DNA from: Lactiplantibacillus plajomi
GTDB lineage: Bacteria; Bacillota; Bacilli; Lactobacillales; Lactobacillaceae
NCBI RefSeq assembly: GCF_005405405.1
Contig: NZ_BJDZ01000005.1
Coordinates: 1 to 64,000 of the forward strand
Direction of reading: 5' to 3'
DNA length: 64,000 nt
Each line of letters opens with the position of its first letter. Positions within the stretch are counted from its first letter, which is position 1. The notes under the pieces are model-generated. The model had not been told where the DNA came from. It worked only from the letters and a program-made list of their open reading frames with translations, and ran no database searches. The position numbers and the translations under genes were made by a program. Below, piece after piece: positions 18,262-26,588 of the stretch.

Positions 18262-19701
18262 TTAAAAATTTAGTAAGAACAGCCGTTTTAACTGGATTTC
18301 CCAGTCTTCGACTTCCGAGGTTGTCGGCGCTGCTCCGCGTTTCAAGCCAAGTTGGTCAAGCGGTAAATCCGCTCCCGGCAGTTGACAACAAGTCAGCGAG
18401 TGTTCCGGGGCGTCTTCGCCGAAATAACTCAGCATGACCGCCCGCCGACAGGTGGTGCTGGTCACGTACCGTAATAACGCGGCCAGCTCACGCTGTCTTG
18501 CCGCGGCCCGGGCCACGAATTGCTCACTGACGCGTGCGGGGTCAATTCCCCGTTGCCAGTAATGGTCTAACACTTCACTGAGCGCGTCCTGGGCGGGTTG
18601 CTTGCGCGCAAACCGCTGCTGGTCTGCAGCAATTTCTGCCGGCGTGGCGCTCGTTAGGTCGTTTAGTGACTGCACGAGATGTTCATCGCCAGCAACGTAC
18701 AAAATCACGGCTAAGGCCGGCTGACCATCGCGACCGGCCCGCCCGATTTCTTGAACGTAATCCGCCAAACTAGTCGGTAAATGGTAGTGAATGACCATCC
18801 GAATATCAGCTTTATTGATGCCCATTCCAAAGGCCGAGGTCGCACAGATAACGTCCAGCTGACCAGTCATAAACTGCTGCTGGATCTTGAAACGGTCTTC
18901 CGCAGACAGTCCGGCGTGGTAACCGGCGACCCGCAGTCCGGTCACGTCCCGCAACCACTCGGCAGTCAAATCGGTCTGGCGCTTAGAACTGAAGTAAACC
19001 ACCACCGGACCGGCAACCGTTTCAATCAGTTGCCGCAAACGCGCCCGCTTCGCCGTTTCATCGCTTAGCGTCGCGACCGCCAAGTAAATATTCGGGCGGT
19101 TGACCGAATACAGGACCTGGTGGGCCGTTGGGACCCGTAACTGGCGGGTAATGTCGTCACGGATCCGGGCGGTCGCCGTTGCCGTCAGCATTAACGTGAC
19201 CGGGTCCCCCAGTTGATTACGCAGCGTCCCGAGCGTTAAGTAATCCGGCCGAAAATCAGGGCCCCACGTTGAAATGCAGTGGGCCTCGTCAACGACAAAC
19301 AGGGCCAGTTGTACCTGGCGTACGGCCGTGAGCACCGCCGGCTGATTCAACATTTCCGGTGAAACAAACAAAAAATCCAGTTGGTCCAGCCGGTTCAGAA
19401 GTTGCTGGCGGCTACCGTAATCCTGCTGTGAGGTTAACGCCGCGACCCGCTTTTCACCCTGATAATTCAACCGTGCGACCTGGTCTTGCATCAACGAAAT
19501 TAGGGGCGAAACAACGACAACGAGACCGGGCAGCACGCTACCGACTAGCTGATAAATTAATGATTTCCCGGTACCGGTCGGCAACACCGCTAAAACGTCT
19601 TCACCGGCTAATAAGTGCTGAATCACGGCGAGTTGCCCAGGTCGAAACTCGTCAAACCCGTACTTTTGTTTTAATAAGTGATAAAGTTCAGCTTGTTGCA
19701 T
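18262..19701 (-). CDS. recQ: RecQ-family ATP-dependent DNA helicase (short form)
   Basis: A 479-residue superfamily 2 helicase. Walker A LPTGTGKSLIYQ, the DEAH box VVDEAHCIS and motif VI QEIGRAGRDGQ are intact. The zinc-binding region starts with CRRAVMLSYFGE but ends in TCC rather than the usual CxxC, so one zinc ligand seems missing. No HRDC domain follows; the protein stops soon after. This is the shorter form common in Lactobacillaceae. Its start overlaps the stop of the YpbB-like gene by 14 bases, so the two are translated together and probably cooperate in repair. Confidence 0.93.
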   Translation of the reverse strand: MQQAELYHLLKQKYGFDEFRPGQLAVIQHLLAGEDVLAVLPTGTGKSLIYQLVGSVLPGLVVVVSPLISLMQDQVARLNYQGEKRVAALTSQQDYGSRQQLLNRLDQLDFLFVSPEMLNQPAVLTAVRQVQLALFVVDEAHCISTWGPDFRPDYLTLGTLRNQLGDPVTLMLTATATARIRDDITRQLRVPTAHQVLYSVNRPNIYLAVATLSDETAKRARLRQLIETVAGPVVVYFSSKRQTDLTAEWLRDVTGLRVAGYHAGLSAEDRFKIQQQFMTGQLDVICATSAFGMGINKADIRMVIHYHLPTSLADYVQEIGRAGRDGQPALAVILYVAGDEHLVQSLNDLTSATPAEIAADQQRFARKQPAQDALSEVLDHYWQRGIDPARVSEQFVARAAARQRELAALLRYVTSTTCRRAVMLSYFGEDAPEHSLTCCQLPGADLPLDQLGLKRGAAPTTSEVEDWEIQLKRLFLLNF

Positions 19702-20725
19702 CGTGACACCTCATAATCTGGTAGAGCCGAAACTCGAAAAACGTTAATTGCGCGTTTACGGCTTGGGCCTCCGCAAATTGCCAATCCGCGACGTCTTGTC
19801 GCCCACCAAACCCGTCGCTAAGCTGTGTTAGAACGGCTGGCGATAGCACCCGCTTAAACGGAAACCGAGGCGTCAAAATGGCCGCTTCTAACAAGTGTTC
19901 GCGAACGGTGCTCGGTTTTAGGCGCCGGTTTTGTGCGATTTGGTTCAAATCCCCGGACTGGCTAAAATCGCGCACCGTCCGTTGGGCACTGGTACTGACC
20001 GGACTAGCCTTAACTAGCGGTGCCAGTAACCCGGCGAGTGGGTCCTTTGGGTGGCTTTGCAACCACGCGACCCACTGACACGTCAGGTCCTTACGAATCA
20101 TCAGTAACTCGATCGGTTGCCGATCAAAGCGGACCCCCAGTTGGGCATCGGTCAGTCCCGGTTGCCGATAACCGGTTAAGCTTGCAACAAAAATCGCGGC
20201 CAGCTGCGGATCCAATTGACCCAAAAAGGCGTGCAGACCGGCGTACACGGCCGCGGCGACTTCCCGTGTCCGGGATTGTTGCCGCACCCAGGCCTTCACG
20301 CGCGCCTGCGTTTTGGGGTCAGTCGTGACCGGGTAATAACGGCGTTGCTGGTGAACCGCTTCCGACACGACTTGGAGTGCCAGTTGGGCTTCGGCCGCAA
20401 ATTGGCGCACCGCCACCGTTTGAAACGCGCTTAACGCAACGGGGCGGTAAAGCGTCGTGGCCGCCACGCGTTGCTGGCCGTCCGGCGTTAGCTGTAAATA
20501 GCCCGGTTGTGGGCTGGCCAGGAACCCCTGATTTACTAACGCCTCAGCCGTAGCCAAAAAGCGCTCTAACGGCACCCCGTGCCAGCTATCTAGCTGGTCT
20601 AGGCAGCCGTAAGTTAACCCGGCAAATAGCGTTGACACCGTTCGCCGACCGCGCAAGACGTTAAAAATCGCCTTTGCGCGGCGGGGGGTCACACTGAATA
20701 GCCGGAGTAAATAGTCTTCAAACAC
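19688..20725 (-). CDS. YpbB-like helix-turn-helix protein, RecQ partner
   Basis: A 345-residue protein of the family encoded immediately before recQ in many Firmicutes. The C-terminal third carries a helix-turn-helix of the helicase-associated type (QNRRLKPSTVREHLLEA). The N-terminal part is helical without recognised motifs. The start is GTG at 20725 with AGGGGG upstream. The 14-base overlap with recQ indicates coupling. The function is unproven; binding DNA or loading RecQ are inferences from context. Confidence 0.85.
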   Translation of the reverse strand: MFEDYLLRLFSVTPRRAKAIFNVLRGRRTVSTLFAGLTYGCLDQLDSWHGVPLERFLATAEALVNQGFLASPQPGYLQLTPDGQQRVAATTLYRPVALSAFQTVAVRQFAAEAQLALQVVSEAVHQQRRYYPVTTDPKTQARVKAWVRQQSRTREVAAAVYAGLHAFLGQLDPQLAAIFVASLTGYRQPGLTDAQLGVRFDRQPIELLMIRKDLTCQWVAWLQSHPKDPLAGLLAPLVKASPVSTSAQRTVRDFSQSGDLNQIAQNRRLKPSTVREHLLEAAILTPRFPFKRVLSPAVLTQLSDGFGGRQDVADWQFAEAQAVNAQLTFFEFRLYQIMRCHDATS

Positions 20726-20789
20726 GCTGATCCGCCCCCTTTCTTCAAATAGAATAGCACGGCACGCGCCGTCGTTTCAATTTTCAACC

Positions 20790-20840
20790 CAAAAAGGGCG
20801 TCGCTCATCAACTCCGTGAAAAGCAACGCCCTTATTTTTT
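20790..20840 (-). terminator. Intrinsic terminator after ribU
   Basis: On the minus strand AAGGGCGTTGCT and AGCGACGCCCTT pair around a 16-base loop and are followed by TTTTGGG. It closes the ribU transcript. Confidence 0.8.
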
Positions 20841-20848
20841 AAATCATT

Positions 20849-21433
20849 TTAAATTCGGCTAGCCAGTTGGTTATGGCTGCCTAACCACTTCGCCAGACGT
20901 TCGTAGACTAACCAGAAGACCCCACCAACGAGAATCCCTTTGATCAGGTTAAATGGTACTACGACGAACAAGACAAACTTGTCGAGTGATAAATTCAGGT
21001 CAAATCCCATTACTTGCAAATAAAACGGTAAGACAAACGTTAAGTTGGCCAGCGACTCGATCACCGTCAACGCGATCGTTGATACCCCAATGGCTAGTGG
21101 CATCCGCCACTTAGCGTCACCCTTGAAGTACCGTAGGACCAGCGCGAAGAAAATAATCAAGCTGGCTGAGCCGAGAAAGCTCGCAAACGCCCCAATTAAA
21201 CTGTAGATGGCAAAACCGGTCATCGCGGAATGAATCACTAATTTAATAACCGTGATTGTGAAGGCTCCACCAATCCCGTAAATCAGTAACCCAATCAAAA
21301 TCGGAATATCCGAAAAGTCGATCTTCATCCAGGAAGCCATCGGTAAAATTGGAAACTCCACTAACGATAAAACGTATGAAACCGCGCCGAGTAAGGCAAT
21401 GCCCACTAGTCGGCGTAACGTCGTTTGTTGCAT
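20849..21433 (-). CDS. ribU: Riboflavin-specific S component of an ECF transporter
   Basis: A 194-residue membrane protein with about six helices. It binds riboflavin and uses the shared EcfA-A'-T module, which is not encoded here. LLGAVSYVLSLVEFPILP near the N-terminus and the KIDFSDIPILIG stretch match RibU, and the FMN riboswitch upstream confirms the ligand. GGAGGG lies 6 bases before the ATG. No riboflavin synthesis genes are visible, and the nearby ribT is only a remnant of that pathway's neighbourhood, so import may be the main source. Confidence 0.94.
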   Translation of the reverse strand: MQQTTLRRLVGIALLGAVSYVLSLVEFPILPMASWMKIDFSDIPILIGLLIYGIGGAFTITVIKLVIHSAMTGFAIYSLIGAFASFLGSASLIIFFALVLRYFKGDAKWRMPLAIGVSTIALTVIESLANLTFVLPFYLQVMGFDLNLSLDKFVLFVVVPFNLIKGILVGGVFWLVYERLAKWLGSHNQLASRI

Positions 21434-21482
21434 AACGCACCCTCCTATGGGTCATCTTCAAAATGAACTTCTTGTCGCCGCC

Positions 21483-21531
21483 AAAAATAAAAAGCCGCTC
21501 GAAAAAACGTTTGAACGTCATCCGGGGCAGC
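21483..21531 (-). terminator. Riboswitch-controlled terminator of ribU
   Basis: Between the FMN aptamer and ribU the minus strand forms a hairpin from GCTGCCCCG to CGAGCGGC with an inner ACGTT/AACGT pairing, followed by TTTTTATTTTT. This is the likely expression platform. Upstream of it, CTTATTTG and CAAATAAG make a second hairpin. Confidence 0.7.
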
Positions 21532-21562
21532 CTTATTTGCAAGTTTATGACAAATAAGCTCG

Positions 21563-21675
21563 ATCTTCTTTATACCAGACTTTAACTGTCGACTTTGGAA
21601 TTGCACCAAATCACTACGTAAACGTAGGTCGCGGGTTTTTACCGCCGGTCGGGAATTACACCCTGCCCTGAAGAT
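21563..21675 (-). ncRNA. FMN riboswitch (RFN element)
   Basis: The minus strand from 21675 reads ATCTTCAGGGCAGGGTG, then AATTCCCGACCGGCGGT, then CCCGCGA, GATTTGGTG, AATTCC, GACAGTTAAAGTCTGG and a closing GAAGAT at 21568-21563. ATCTTC and GAAGAT pair as P1, and the conserved blocks of the RFN element occur in the correct order and spacing. When FMN is bound, the downstream terminator should form and switch ribU off. Confidence 0.95.
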
Positions 21676-21702
21676 GAACCAAATATTTATTTTTACAGTT
21701 AT

Positions 21703-21731
21703 ATTATAAGCACAGCATTTTAAAAATGCAA
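21703..21731 (-). promoter_or_regulatory. Promoter of the ribU riboswitch transcript
   Basis: On the minus strand TTGCAT, a 17-base spacer and TATAAT precede the aptamer by about 28 bases. The -35 lies immediately after the rluB stop codon, so ribU is a separate unit from the xerD-scpAB-rluB operon. Confidence 0.75.
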
Positions 21732-21734
21732 GCG

Positions 21735-22451
21735 CTATCTTTCACCCTTTAACTTGCTAATTTCAATTGGTTTTAATTTTCGATACTCACCGGGCTGTAA
21801 ACTTTGTAAATCTAAAACCCCATAGCGCTCGCGCTTTAGCTTGGTCACCGGGTGGCCGACCGCCGCCAACATTTTCTTAACTTGGTGGTTGTGGCCTTCG
21901 TGAATCGTGAGTTGAACTAATGCATTATTTTTTTTATGATCACTATCGAGTAAGTTTGATTTCGCCGGGGCGGTCTTACGACCATCAATTTCAACGCCCA
22001 ACCGTAATTGGCGTAAATCGGCGTTGGTCGGGACGCCCTCGACCTTAGCTAAATAAGTCTTTTTAACTTCGTACTTGGGGTGGGTCAACCGGTTCGCTAA
22101 AGCCCCGTCGTTGGTCATGATCAACAAGCCCGACGTATCATAATCCAAACGACCGACCGGGTAAATCCGTTCCGGGACGTCCTCAAAAAAGTCCATGACC
22201 GTCTTGCGGCCCTTCTCATCGTGTACGGTCGTCACCACGCCGCGCGGTTTATAAAACAAGTAGTAAACTGGCTTTTCCGCGTGTAACGGTACACCGTCAA
22301 CTTCAACGTGGTCGCTTAAATCAACCTTAACGCCCAGTTCCGTGACCGTTTTGCCGTTGACCTTAACGTGACCAGAAGTGATCAACACCTCGGACTTCCG
22401 GCGTGAGGCCACCCCGGCTTCCGCCATCACTTTTTGTAATCGTTCTGCCAT
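21735..22451 (-). CDS. rluB: 23S rRNA pseudouridine synthase, RluB type
   Basis: A 238-residue enzyme with an N-terminal S4 RNA-binding domain (about 1-60) and a RsuA/RluB catalytic domain. The catalytic Asp lies in GRLDYDTSGLLIMTNDG. It modifies helix 89 of 23S rRNA in homologues. The start codon overlaps the scpB stop by one base (TAATG), placing it at the end of the scpA-scpB unit, as in Bacillus. Confidence 0.94.
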   Translation of the reverse strand: MAERLQKVMAEAGVASRRKSEVLITSGHVKVNGKTVTELGVKVDLSDHVEVDGVPLHAEKPVYYLFYKPRGVVTTVHDEKGRKTVMDFFEDVPERIYPVGRLDYDTSGLLIMTNDGALANRLTHPKYEVKKTYLAKVEGVPTNADLRQLRLGVEIDGRKTAPAKSNLLDSDHKKNNALVQLTIHEGHNHQVKKMLAAVGHPVTKLKRERYGVLDLQSLQPGEYRKLKPIEISKLKGER

Positions 22452-23059
22452 TAATTATCCTCCTGGTCCTGTTGGGACCCCTTTAATTTATCTTGAAACG
22501 CCGTTAAGAATAGGTCGGTCTCCGGCGCCGGGTGCTCGGCATCGCTCAGCGCGGCTAAATCGATCGCCGGTAAGTCGTCGAGCGACTTTAAACCAAAGTA
22601 ATCCAAGAAAAGCTCGGTCGTGCCGTATAAAATCGGCCGACCCGGTTCACTCAGGCGCCCGGTTTCCGTCACTAACTGGCGTAAAACTAGTTTTTGAATC
22701 GTCGAGCCGCTGTGAACCCCGCGGATTTCGTCGATTTCGATCCGCGTCAACGGTTGCCGGTAAGCAATGATGGCGAGGACTTCGAGTGACGCTTGCGATA
22801 AGCTCGTGGACAGTGGGGCTTCAAAGTAGCGCTTAACTACCCCGGCGACGTCGGCCTTAGTGGCTAAACGGTACGTGTTTTCGGTCGATAACACCGTCAG
22901 CGCGCAGTCCGCTTGGTCGGCGTACTTTTCCGCCAAGCTCGTCAGCATCGTCGTGATCGCCGGCTTGGCAAACCCGGTGGCGTGTTCAAGTTCCGCTACG
23001 GTCACCCCTTCGTCACCCGCCACGAAAAGTAAAGCTTCAATTTGTTCAATGTTCGTCAT
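22451..23059 (-). CDS. scpB: Segregation and condensation protein B
   Basis: A 202-residue protein with two winged-helix domains, a subunit of the SMC-ScpA-ScpB condensin. [12 protein letters not shown] and [23 protein letters not shown] are family hallmarks. I take the ATG at 23059; an ATG four codons upstream is possible and neither has a strong ribosome binding site, as expected for a coupled gene. It overlaps the end of scpA. Confidence 0.93.
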   Translation of the reverse strand: MTNIEQIEALLFVAGDEGVTVAELEHATGFAKPAITTMLTSLAEKYADQADCALTVLSTENTYRLATKADVAGVVKRYFEAPLSTSLSQASLEVLAIIAYRQPLTRIEIDEIRGVHSGSTIQKLVLRQLVTETGRLSEPGRPILYGTTELFLDYFGLKSLDDLPAIDLAALSDAEHPAPETDLFLTAFQDKLKGSQQDQEDN

Positions 23060-23813
23060 GTTTCTGTTCATCCCGTCTTAAGGTTAAATGGATCGGTCCC
23101 AGTGGATCAGCTTGTGCCAGCGAGACTTGCGCCTGTTTCGTTAATTCTAACACCGCCATGAAGGTCGTTACGAGCATCTCGTCACTAGCGGCCGGCGTAA
23201 AGAGGTCCGCAAATTCCAGGCCCGTCTGGCAAGCGGCTAACCGTTGCTTGATTTGGCCCATTCGTTGATCAATATTAATGTGTTCGGCGACGACCGTCTT
23301 AGTTAACGGCCGGGCCCGCCGACGCTTAGCAACTAATTGCCGAAAGGCCGCCTGTAAATCATCAACGGTAATACCAGCCGTTAACTTGGGCGTCGCCAAG
23401 TCTGCTGGTACCAGCATGGCTTCACGAGTGAAGTGCTGGTGCCGCTCCCGTTCCTTCAACCGCAACTCACCGGCAGCCTCCTGGTAAACTTTATAAGCCA
23501 GTAGTTCGGCCACCAACGAATCGCGTGGATCTTCGACTTCTTCTTCCTGCTCATCTTCCGGTTCCGGCTGGGGCAACAAATAGCGACTTTTAATCGTCAT
23601 CAGGGTTGCCGCCATCACGAGGTAGTCACCCGCAATATCTAATTGTAAGGCCCGCATCGAGTGCAGGTAATCCAAGTATTGCTGGGTAATTTCCGCAATC
23701 GGAATATCATAAATGTCCATCTTATTTTGCCGAATCATGTGTAACAATAGGTCCAGGGGGCCCTCAAATTCAGAAATTTTAATGGTGATCGGTTGTTGTT
23801 GATTGTTTGTCAC
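23046..23813 (-). CDS. scpA: Segregation and condensation protein A
   Basis: A 255-residue kleisin subunit that bridges the SMC heads. The N-terminal motif [24 protein letters not shown] and [17 protein letters not shown] are diagnostic; an acidic linker (about 75-90) and a C-terminal winged helix follow. It begins inside the 3' end of ribT (35-base overlap) and overlaps scpB, so three genes are tightly packed. Confidence 0.95.
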   Translation of the reverse strand: MTNNQQQPITIKISEFEGPLDLLLHMIRQNKMDIYDIPIAEITQQYLDYLHSMRALQLDIAGDYLVMAATLMTIKSRYLLPQPEPEDEQEEEVEDPRDSLVAELLAYKVYQEAAGELRLKERERHQHFTREAMLVPADLATPKLTAGITVDDLQAAFRQLVAKRRRARPLTKTVVAEHINIDQRMGQIKQRLAACQTGLEFADLFTPAASDEMLVTTFMAVLELTKQAQVSLAQADPLGPIHLTLRRDEQKHDEH

Positions 23814-24162
23814 GGTTTCGCTCCCATTCGCCGATGATTGGCGCCATTTCTAAAGTCCCCATAATGCGTTTGCGCGGATACAGCGCCGCTAAGTCGTCTA
23901 GGACTTGGCGCTGGTTGGCCGCCGTCCGTTCCTCCGGCGACAACGAATCGTGGTGGACCAGGATAAAATCCGAACCGATCTCGATTCCGATAATGCCACT
24001 GAAATCACCGTCCGGCTGCCGCCACAACAATAATTCGCGGTCATCGGTCGCTTCATACCAGTGCATTTCGGTTTGTAAATGGTTGAGATCGCGAAAGTCC
24101 GGAATAAATGACAGTAGCCCCATCGCCACTTTTTCATAATCTTTTCGGTATTTAACTAGCAA
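23779..24162 (-). CDS. ribT: RibT-like GNAT-fold protein
   Basis: A 127-residue protein that matches RibT, the small acetyltransferase-like protein encoded beside riboflavin genes in Bacillus and near scpA in lactobacilli. KYRKDYEKVAMGLLSFIPD at the N-terminus is typical. Start is TTG at 24162, with AGGAGG six bases upstream. Its role in flavin metabolism is unproven. It lies between xerD and scpA and overlaps scpA by 35 bases, an unusually long overlap. Confidence 0.85.
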   Translation of the reverse strand: MLVKYRKDYEKVAMGLLSFIPDFRDLNHLQTEMHWYEATDDRELLLWRQPDGDFSGIIGIEIGSDFILVHHDSLSPEERTAANQRQVLDDLAALYPRKRIMGTLEMAPIIGEWERNRDKQSTTTDHH

Positions 24163-24176
24163 ATGACCCCTCCTAA

Positions 24177-25094
24177 CTACGCCCGCGGGTGGTACTTATT
24201 ATAAACTTCTGCCAGGCGTTTTTTCGTAATGTGGGTATAAATTTGAGTTGTCGAAATGTCCGCGTGACCCAGCAACTCCTGCACGACCCGTAAATCCGCC
24301 CCGTTTTCCAAAATATGGGTCGCAAACGAGTGGCGTAGCGTATGCGGTGTCACGTTTTTCTCGATTCCAGCCGCCTTCACGATGGCCTTTAAATTTTTCC
24401 AAACGCCTTGCCGCGTCAGTTGCCCGCCGTGGTTGTTTAGAAAAAGGTAGGGGTTGCGGCGCTTAGCCGAAGCCAACTTGGGACGAGCAGTCTTCAAGTA
24501 GCGGGTCACAAAATCGATGGCGACGTCGCCAATCGGAATAATGCGTTCCTTGTCACCCTTCCCAATCGTTTGAATCAAACCAAGGTCTAAGTGTAAGTCG
24601 TCCATTTTTAAACTAATGGTTTCACTGACCCGTAAACCAGTCGCGTACATCACTTCCAAAATCGTTCGGTCGCGTAAGCCCAACGGCGTATCCAACTTAG
24701 GTACCGCCAGTAACCGTTCCACTTCGTTAGCGGACAAAACTTGCGGTAAGTGGTGGGCACGCTTGGGCGTATCGATTTTAATCATCGGGTCGCTAGTCGT
24801 CACGTGCATTGAAACCAGGTACTGGAAAAACTTACGTAAGCTCGAAACACTGTGAATGATGGTATTCCGTGATTTCCCCGCCTCATCCATGAACTGAAGG
24901 TAATTCAATAACACGTAGCGGTCGACCTGCTCATAGTGGTGAATTTTCTGGGTCACCAAGTAGGTGCTAAAAGCCGTTAAATCCTGCGAATAACTCTTAA
25001 TCGTATTCGTTACTAAGCCGCGCTCAACACGTAAAAAATGCAGGTAGTCAGCCAGCTGATCCTGCATTTCTTGATCAATCTTCGGCTGGTCCAT
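24177..25094 (-). CDS. xerD: Site-specific tyrosine recombinase XerD
   Basis: A 305-residue recombinase for chromosome dimer resolution. The N-terminal SAM-like domain is followed by the catalytic domain with Arg in ATGLRVSE, the Lys beta-hairpin (GKGDKERIIP), HTLRHSFATH, LLGHADISTTQIYTHI; the R-K-H-R-H-Y set is complete. The start at 25094 leads MDQPKIDQ. It overlaps the cvfB 3' end by about 20 bases. Its neighbours are core genes, which supports a chromosomal XerD and not a mobile integrase. Confidence 0.95.
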   Translation of the reverse strand: MDQPKIDQEMQDQLADYLHFLRVERGLVTNTIKSYSQDLTAFSTYLVTQKIHHYEQVDRYVLLNYLQFMDEAGKSRNTIIHSVSSLRKFFQYLVSMHVTTSDPMIKIDTPKRAHHLPQVLSANEVERLLAVPKLDTPLGLRDRTILEVMYATGLRVSETISLKMDDLHLDLGLIQTIGKGDKERIIPIGDVAIDFVTRYLKTARPKLASAKRRNPYLFLNNHGGQLTRQGVWKNLKAIVKAAGIEKNVTPHTLRHSFATHILENGADLRVVQELLGHADISTTQIYTHITKKRLAEVYNKYHPRA

Positions 25095-25962
25095 TCTCGG
25101 CATCAACCAGTTTGATCATTCCAGTTTCTTGAGTAATCAAACGTTGTTTTAATAAATTCCCAACGGCCCGCTTAAACTGGGACTTACTGATCCCGAAAGC
25201 TTGCCGAATATCGGCGGGATCACTCTTGTCCCAAAACGGTAACTGGTGGTCCGCCTGGTGCTGGAGTGCGGCAAGCAGCATCTGTGCGTCGTCACCAATT
25301 TCTTCATAACCGCGGGGTTTTAATGACAAGTTCAGTTCGCCATCGCGCAAATGACCGATGACCCGCACTTTGAGGTGTTGACCTAAGCGCGGCTCCTGAT
25401 TACGTTCCGACGGGTGGACGAAGCCCAGGTAGCCATCATCTGTAATAACGGAGGTCCCAGCCATCTTTAAGCGAAAGACGGTTGCGGCGCCGTCAGCGTT
25501 CTTAACCGTTTCACGGTCATACGGTTTCGCAATTGCCTGAAAATCTGTCATTTCAGCCAAGTTTGCCCACAACCGTTGCTTGCTGTCACGGGTTAACTTA
25601 ACGTATAGGCGGTCACCCTTTTGAGGCCATAACCGGCTAATCGTCGGTAGTTCGTCTAGTGACACGACGATATCCTTATTTGGCAGACCAACGTCAACGA
25701 ACACGCCCAAATCGTGACGGGTGCGGACGACCGTCCCCCAAACAAAGTGGTCGAACGAAATTTCGGGAACGTGCCGCGTTAGTTGTAACCGGTGATCCTC
25801 ATTTTCATAAACGAAACCTTCGTATAATCTGCCAATGTGGAGCGGTTTCTCGGGTTCCTGCTTGTCGACTAACAGCGTCTGTCCTTCATACTGAACAAAG
25901 TACGCGTCATCATTTTCATCGGTGACCTTGGCAGTGACCACCGTTCCAATAAAACTATCCAT
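25075..25962 (-). CDS. cvfB: CvfB-type S1 RNA-binding protein
   Basis: A 295-residue protein with S1-like domains and a C-terminal winged helix (about 225-290; ADIRQAFGISKSQFKRAVGNLLKQ). The S1 region FVWGTVVRTRHDLGVFVDVG (about 70-90) is clear. CvfB homologues bind RNA and affect virulence gene expression in staphylococci. AAAGGAG precedes the ATG. It is followed by xerD, overlapping it, the same order seen in other Firmicutes. Confidence 0.92.
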   Translation of the reverse strand: MDSFIGTVVTAKVTDENDDAYFVQYEGQTLLVDKQEPEKPLHIGRLYEGFVYENEDHRLQLTRHVPEISFDHFVWGTVVRTRHDLGVFVDVGLPNKDIVVSLDELPTISRLWPQKGDRLYVKLTRDSKQRLWANLAEMTDFQAIAKPYDRETVKNADGAATVFRLKMAGTSVITDDGYLGFVHPSERNQEPRLGQHLKVRVIGHLRDGELNLSLKPRGYEEIGDDAQMLLAALQHQADHQLPFWDKSDPADIRQAFGISKSQFKRAVGNLLKQRLITQETGMIKLVDAENGPAED

Positions 25963-25981
25963 TAATGTGTGCTCCTTTAGC

Positions 25982-26440
25982 TTACTGAATGCTCAAGTGT
26001 AACACTTGAATGATACAGTAAGTAATTCCGGCCGCGATAATCGGACCCGCGGCAATTCCTCGCAATAAGACAACGCCCATAATGGTACCAAAGACCAGCG
26101 CAACCGTGATTTCCGGCGTGGCCGATAACAGACCGACCCCGTGAAACGATAGCACTGATACCAGTACCCCGCACGCCACCGCGATCCAACCGACCGGCGA
26201 TTTAAACGCGTGCAGTAGGTCCCGAAAGCCAATCTGGCCGGTCGCAATCGGGATCAGGATTGCCACGGTAATCACCGTGACCCCCCAATTGATTCCCTTT
26301 TGACCGATCGTTGTCAGTAATTTACTCGTATTCGGGATTAACTTAATTAGTAACACCACCGCCGTCGCGATTTGCAAGGATTGATTCTTGCCTAAAAACG
26401 CGACCACTAAAATGGCGCCTAAAAATAACCAGCTTTCCAT
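25982..26440 (-). CDS. DUF441 family membrane protein
   Basis: A 152-residue protein with four or five hydrophobic helices covering most of its length, beginning [22 protein letters not shown], typical of DUF441 (YtwI-like). GAGGTG precedes the ATG at 26440; the longer open frame would run through the pyk terminator. Function unknown; transport across the membrane is only a guess. It lies 19 bases before cvfB and is probably the first gene of that operon. Confidence 0.88.
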   Translation of the reverse strand: MESWLFLGAILVVAFLGKNQSLQIATAVVLLIKLIPNTSKLLTTIGQKGINWGVTVITVAILIPIATGQIGFRDLLHAFKSPVGWIAVACGVLVSVLSFHGVGLLSATPEITVALVFGTIMGVVLLRGIAAGPIIAAGITYCIIQVLHLSIQ

Positions 26441-26539
26441 ACGACACCTCACGTGGTTCTTATTGTAACTGAAAACGCCCGAAATTACGAGGACTGCGGG
26501 CGATTCAGGCTGAAAAACTTCGTTACGCCCCCAGGCCAC

Positions 26540-26568
26540 AAAAAAAGCCGCCGCTAAGCGACGACTTT
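26540..26568 (-). terminator. Intrinsic terminator after pyk
   Basis: On the minus strand AAGTCGTCGC and GCGGCGGCTT form a stem with a 3-4 base loop, followed by six T. It ends the pfkA-pyk transcript. Confidence 0.85.
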
Positions 26569-26588
26569 TCGTTTCAATCAAATTGAAA

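Noticed and set aside
24177-25094. xerD as a phage or ICE integrase
   Set aside because: It is embedded and overlapping in a conserved core operon and has XerD-type sequence.
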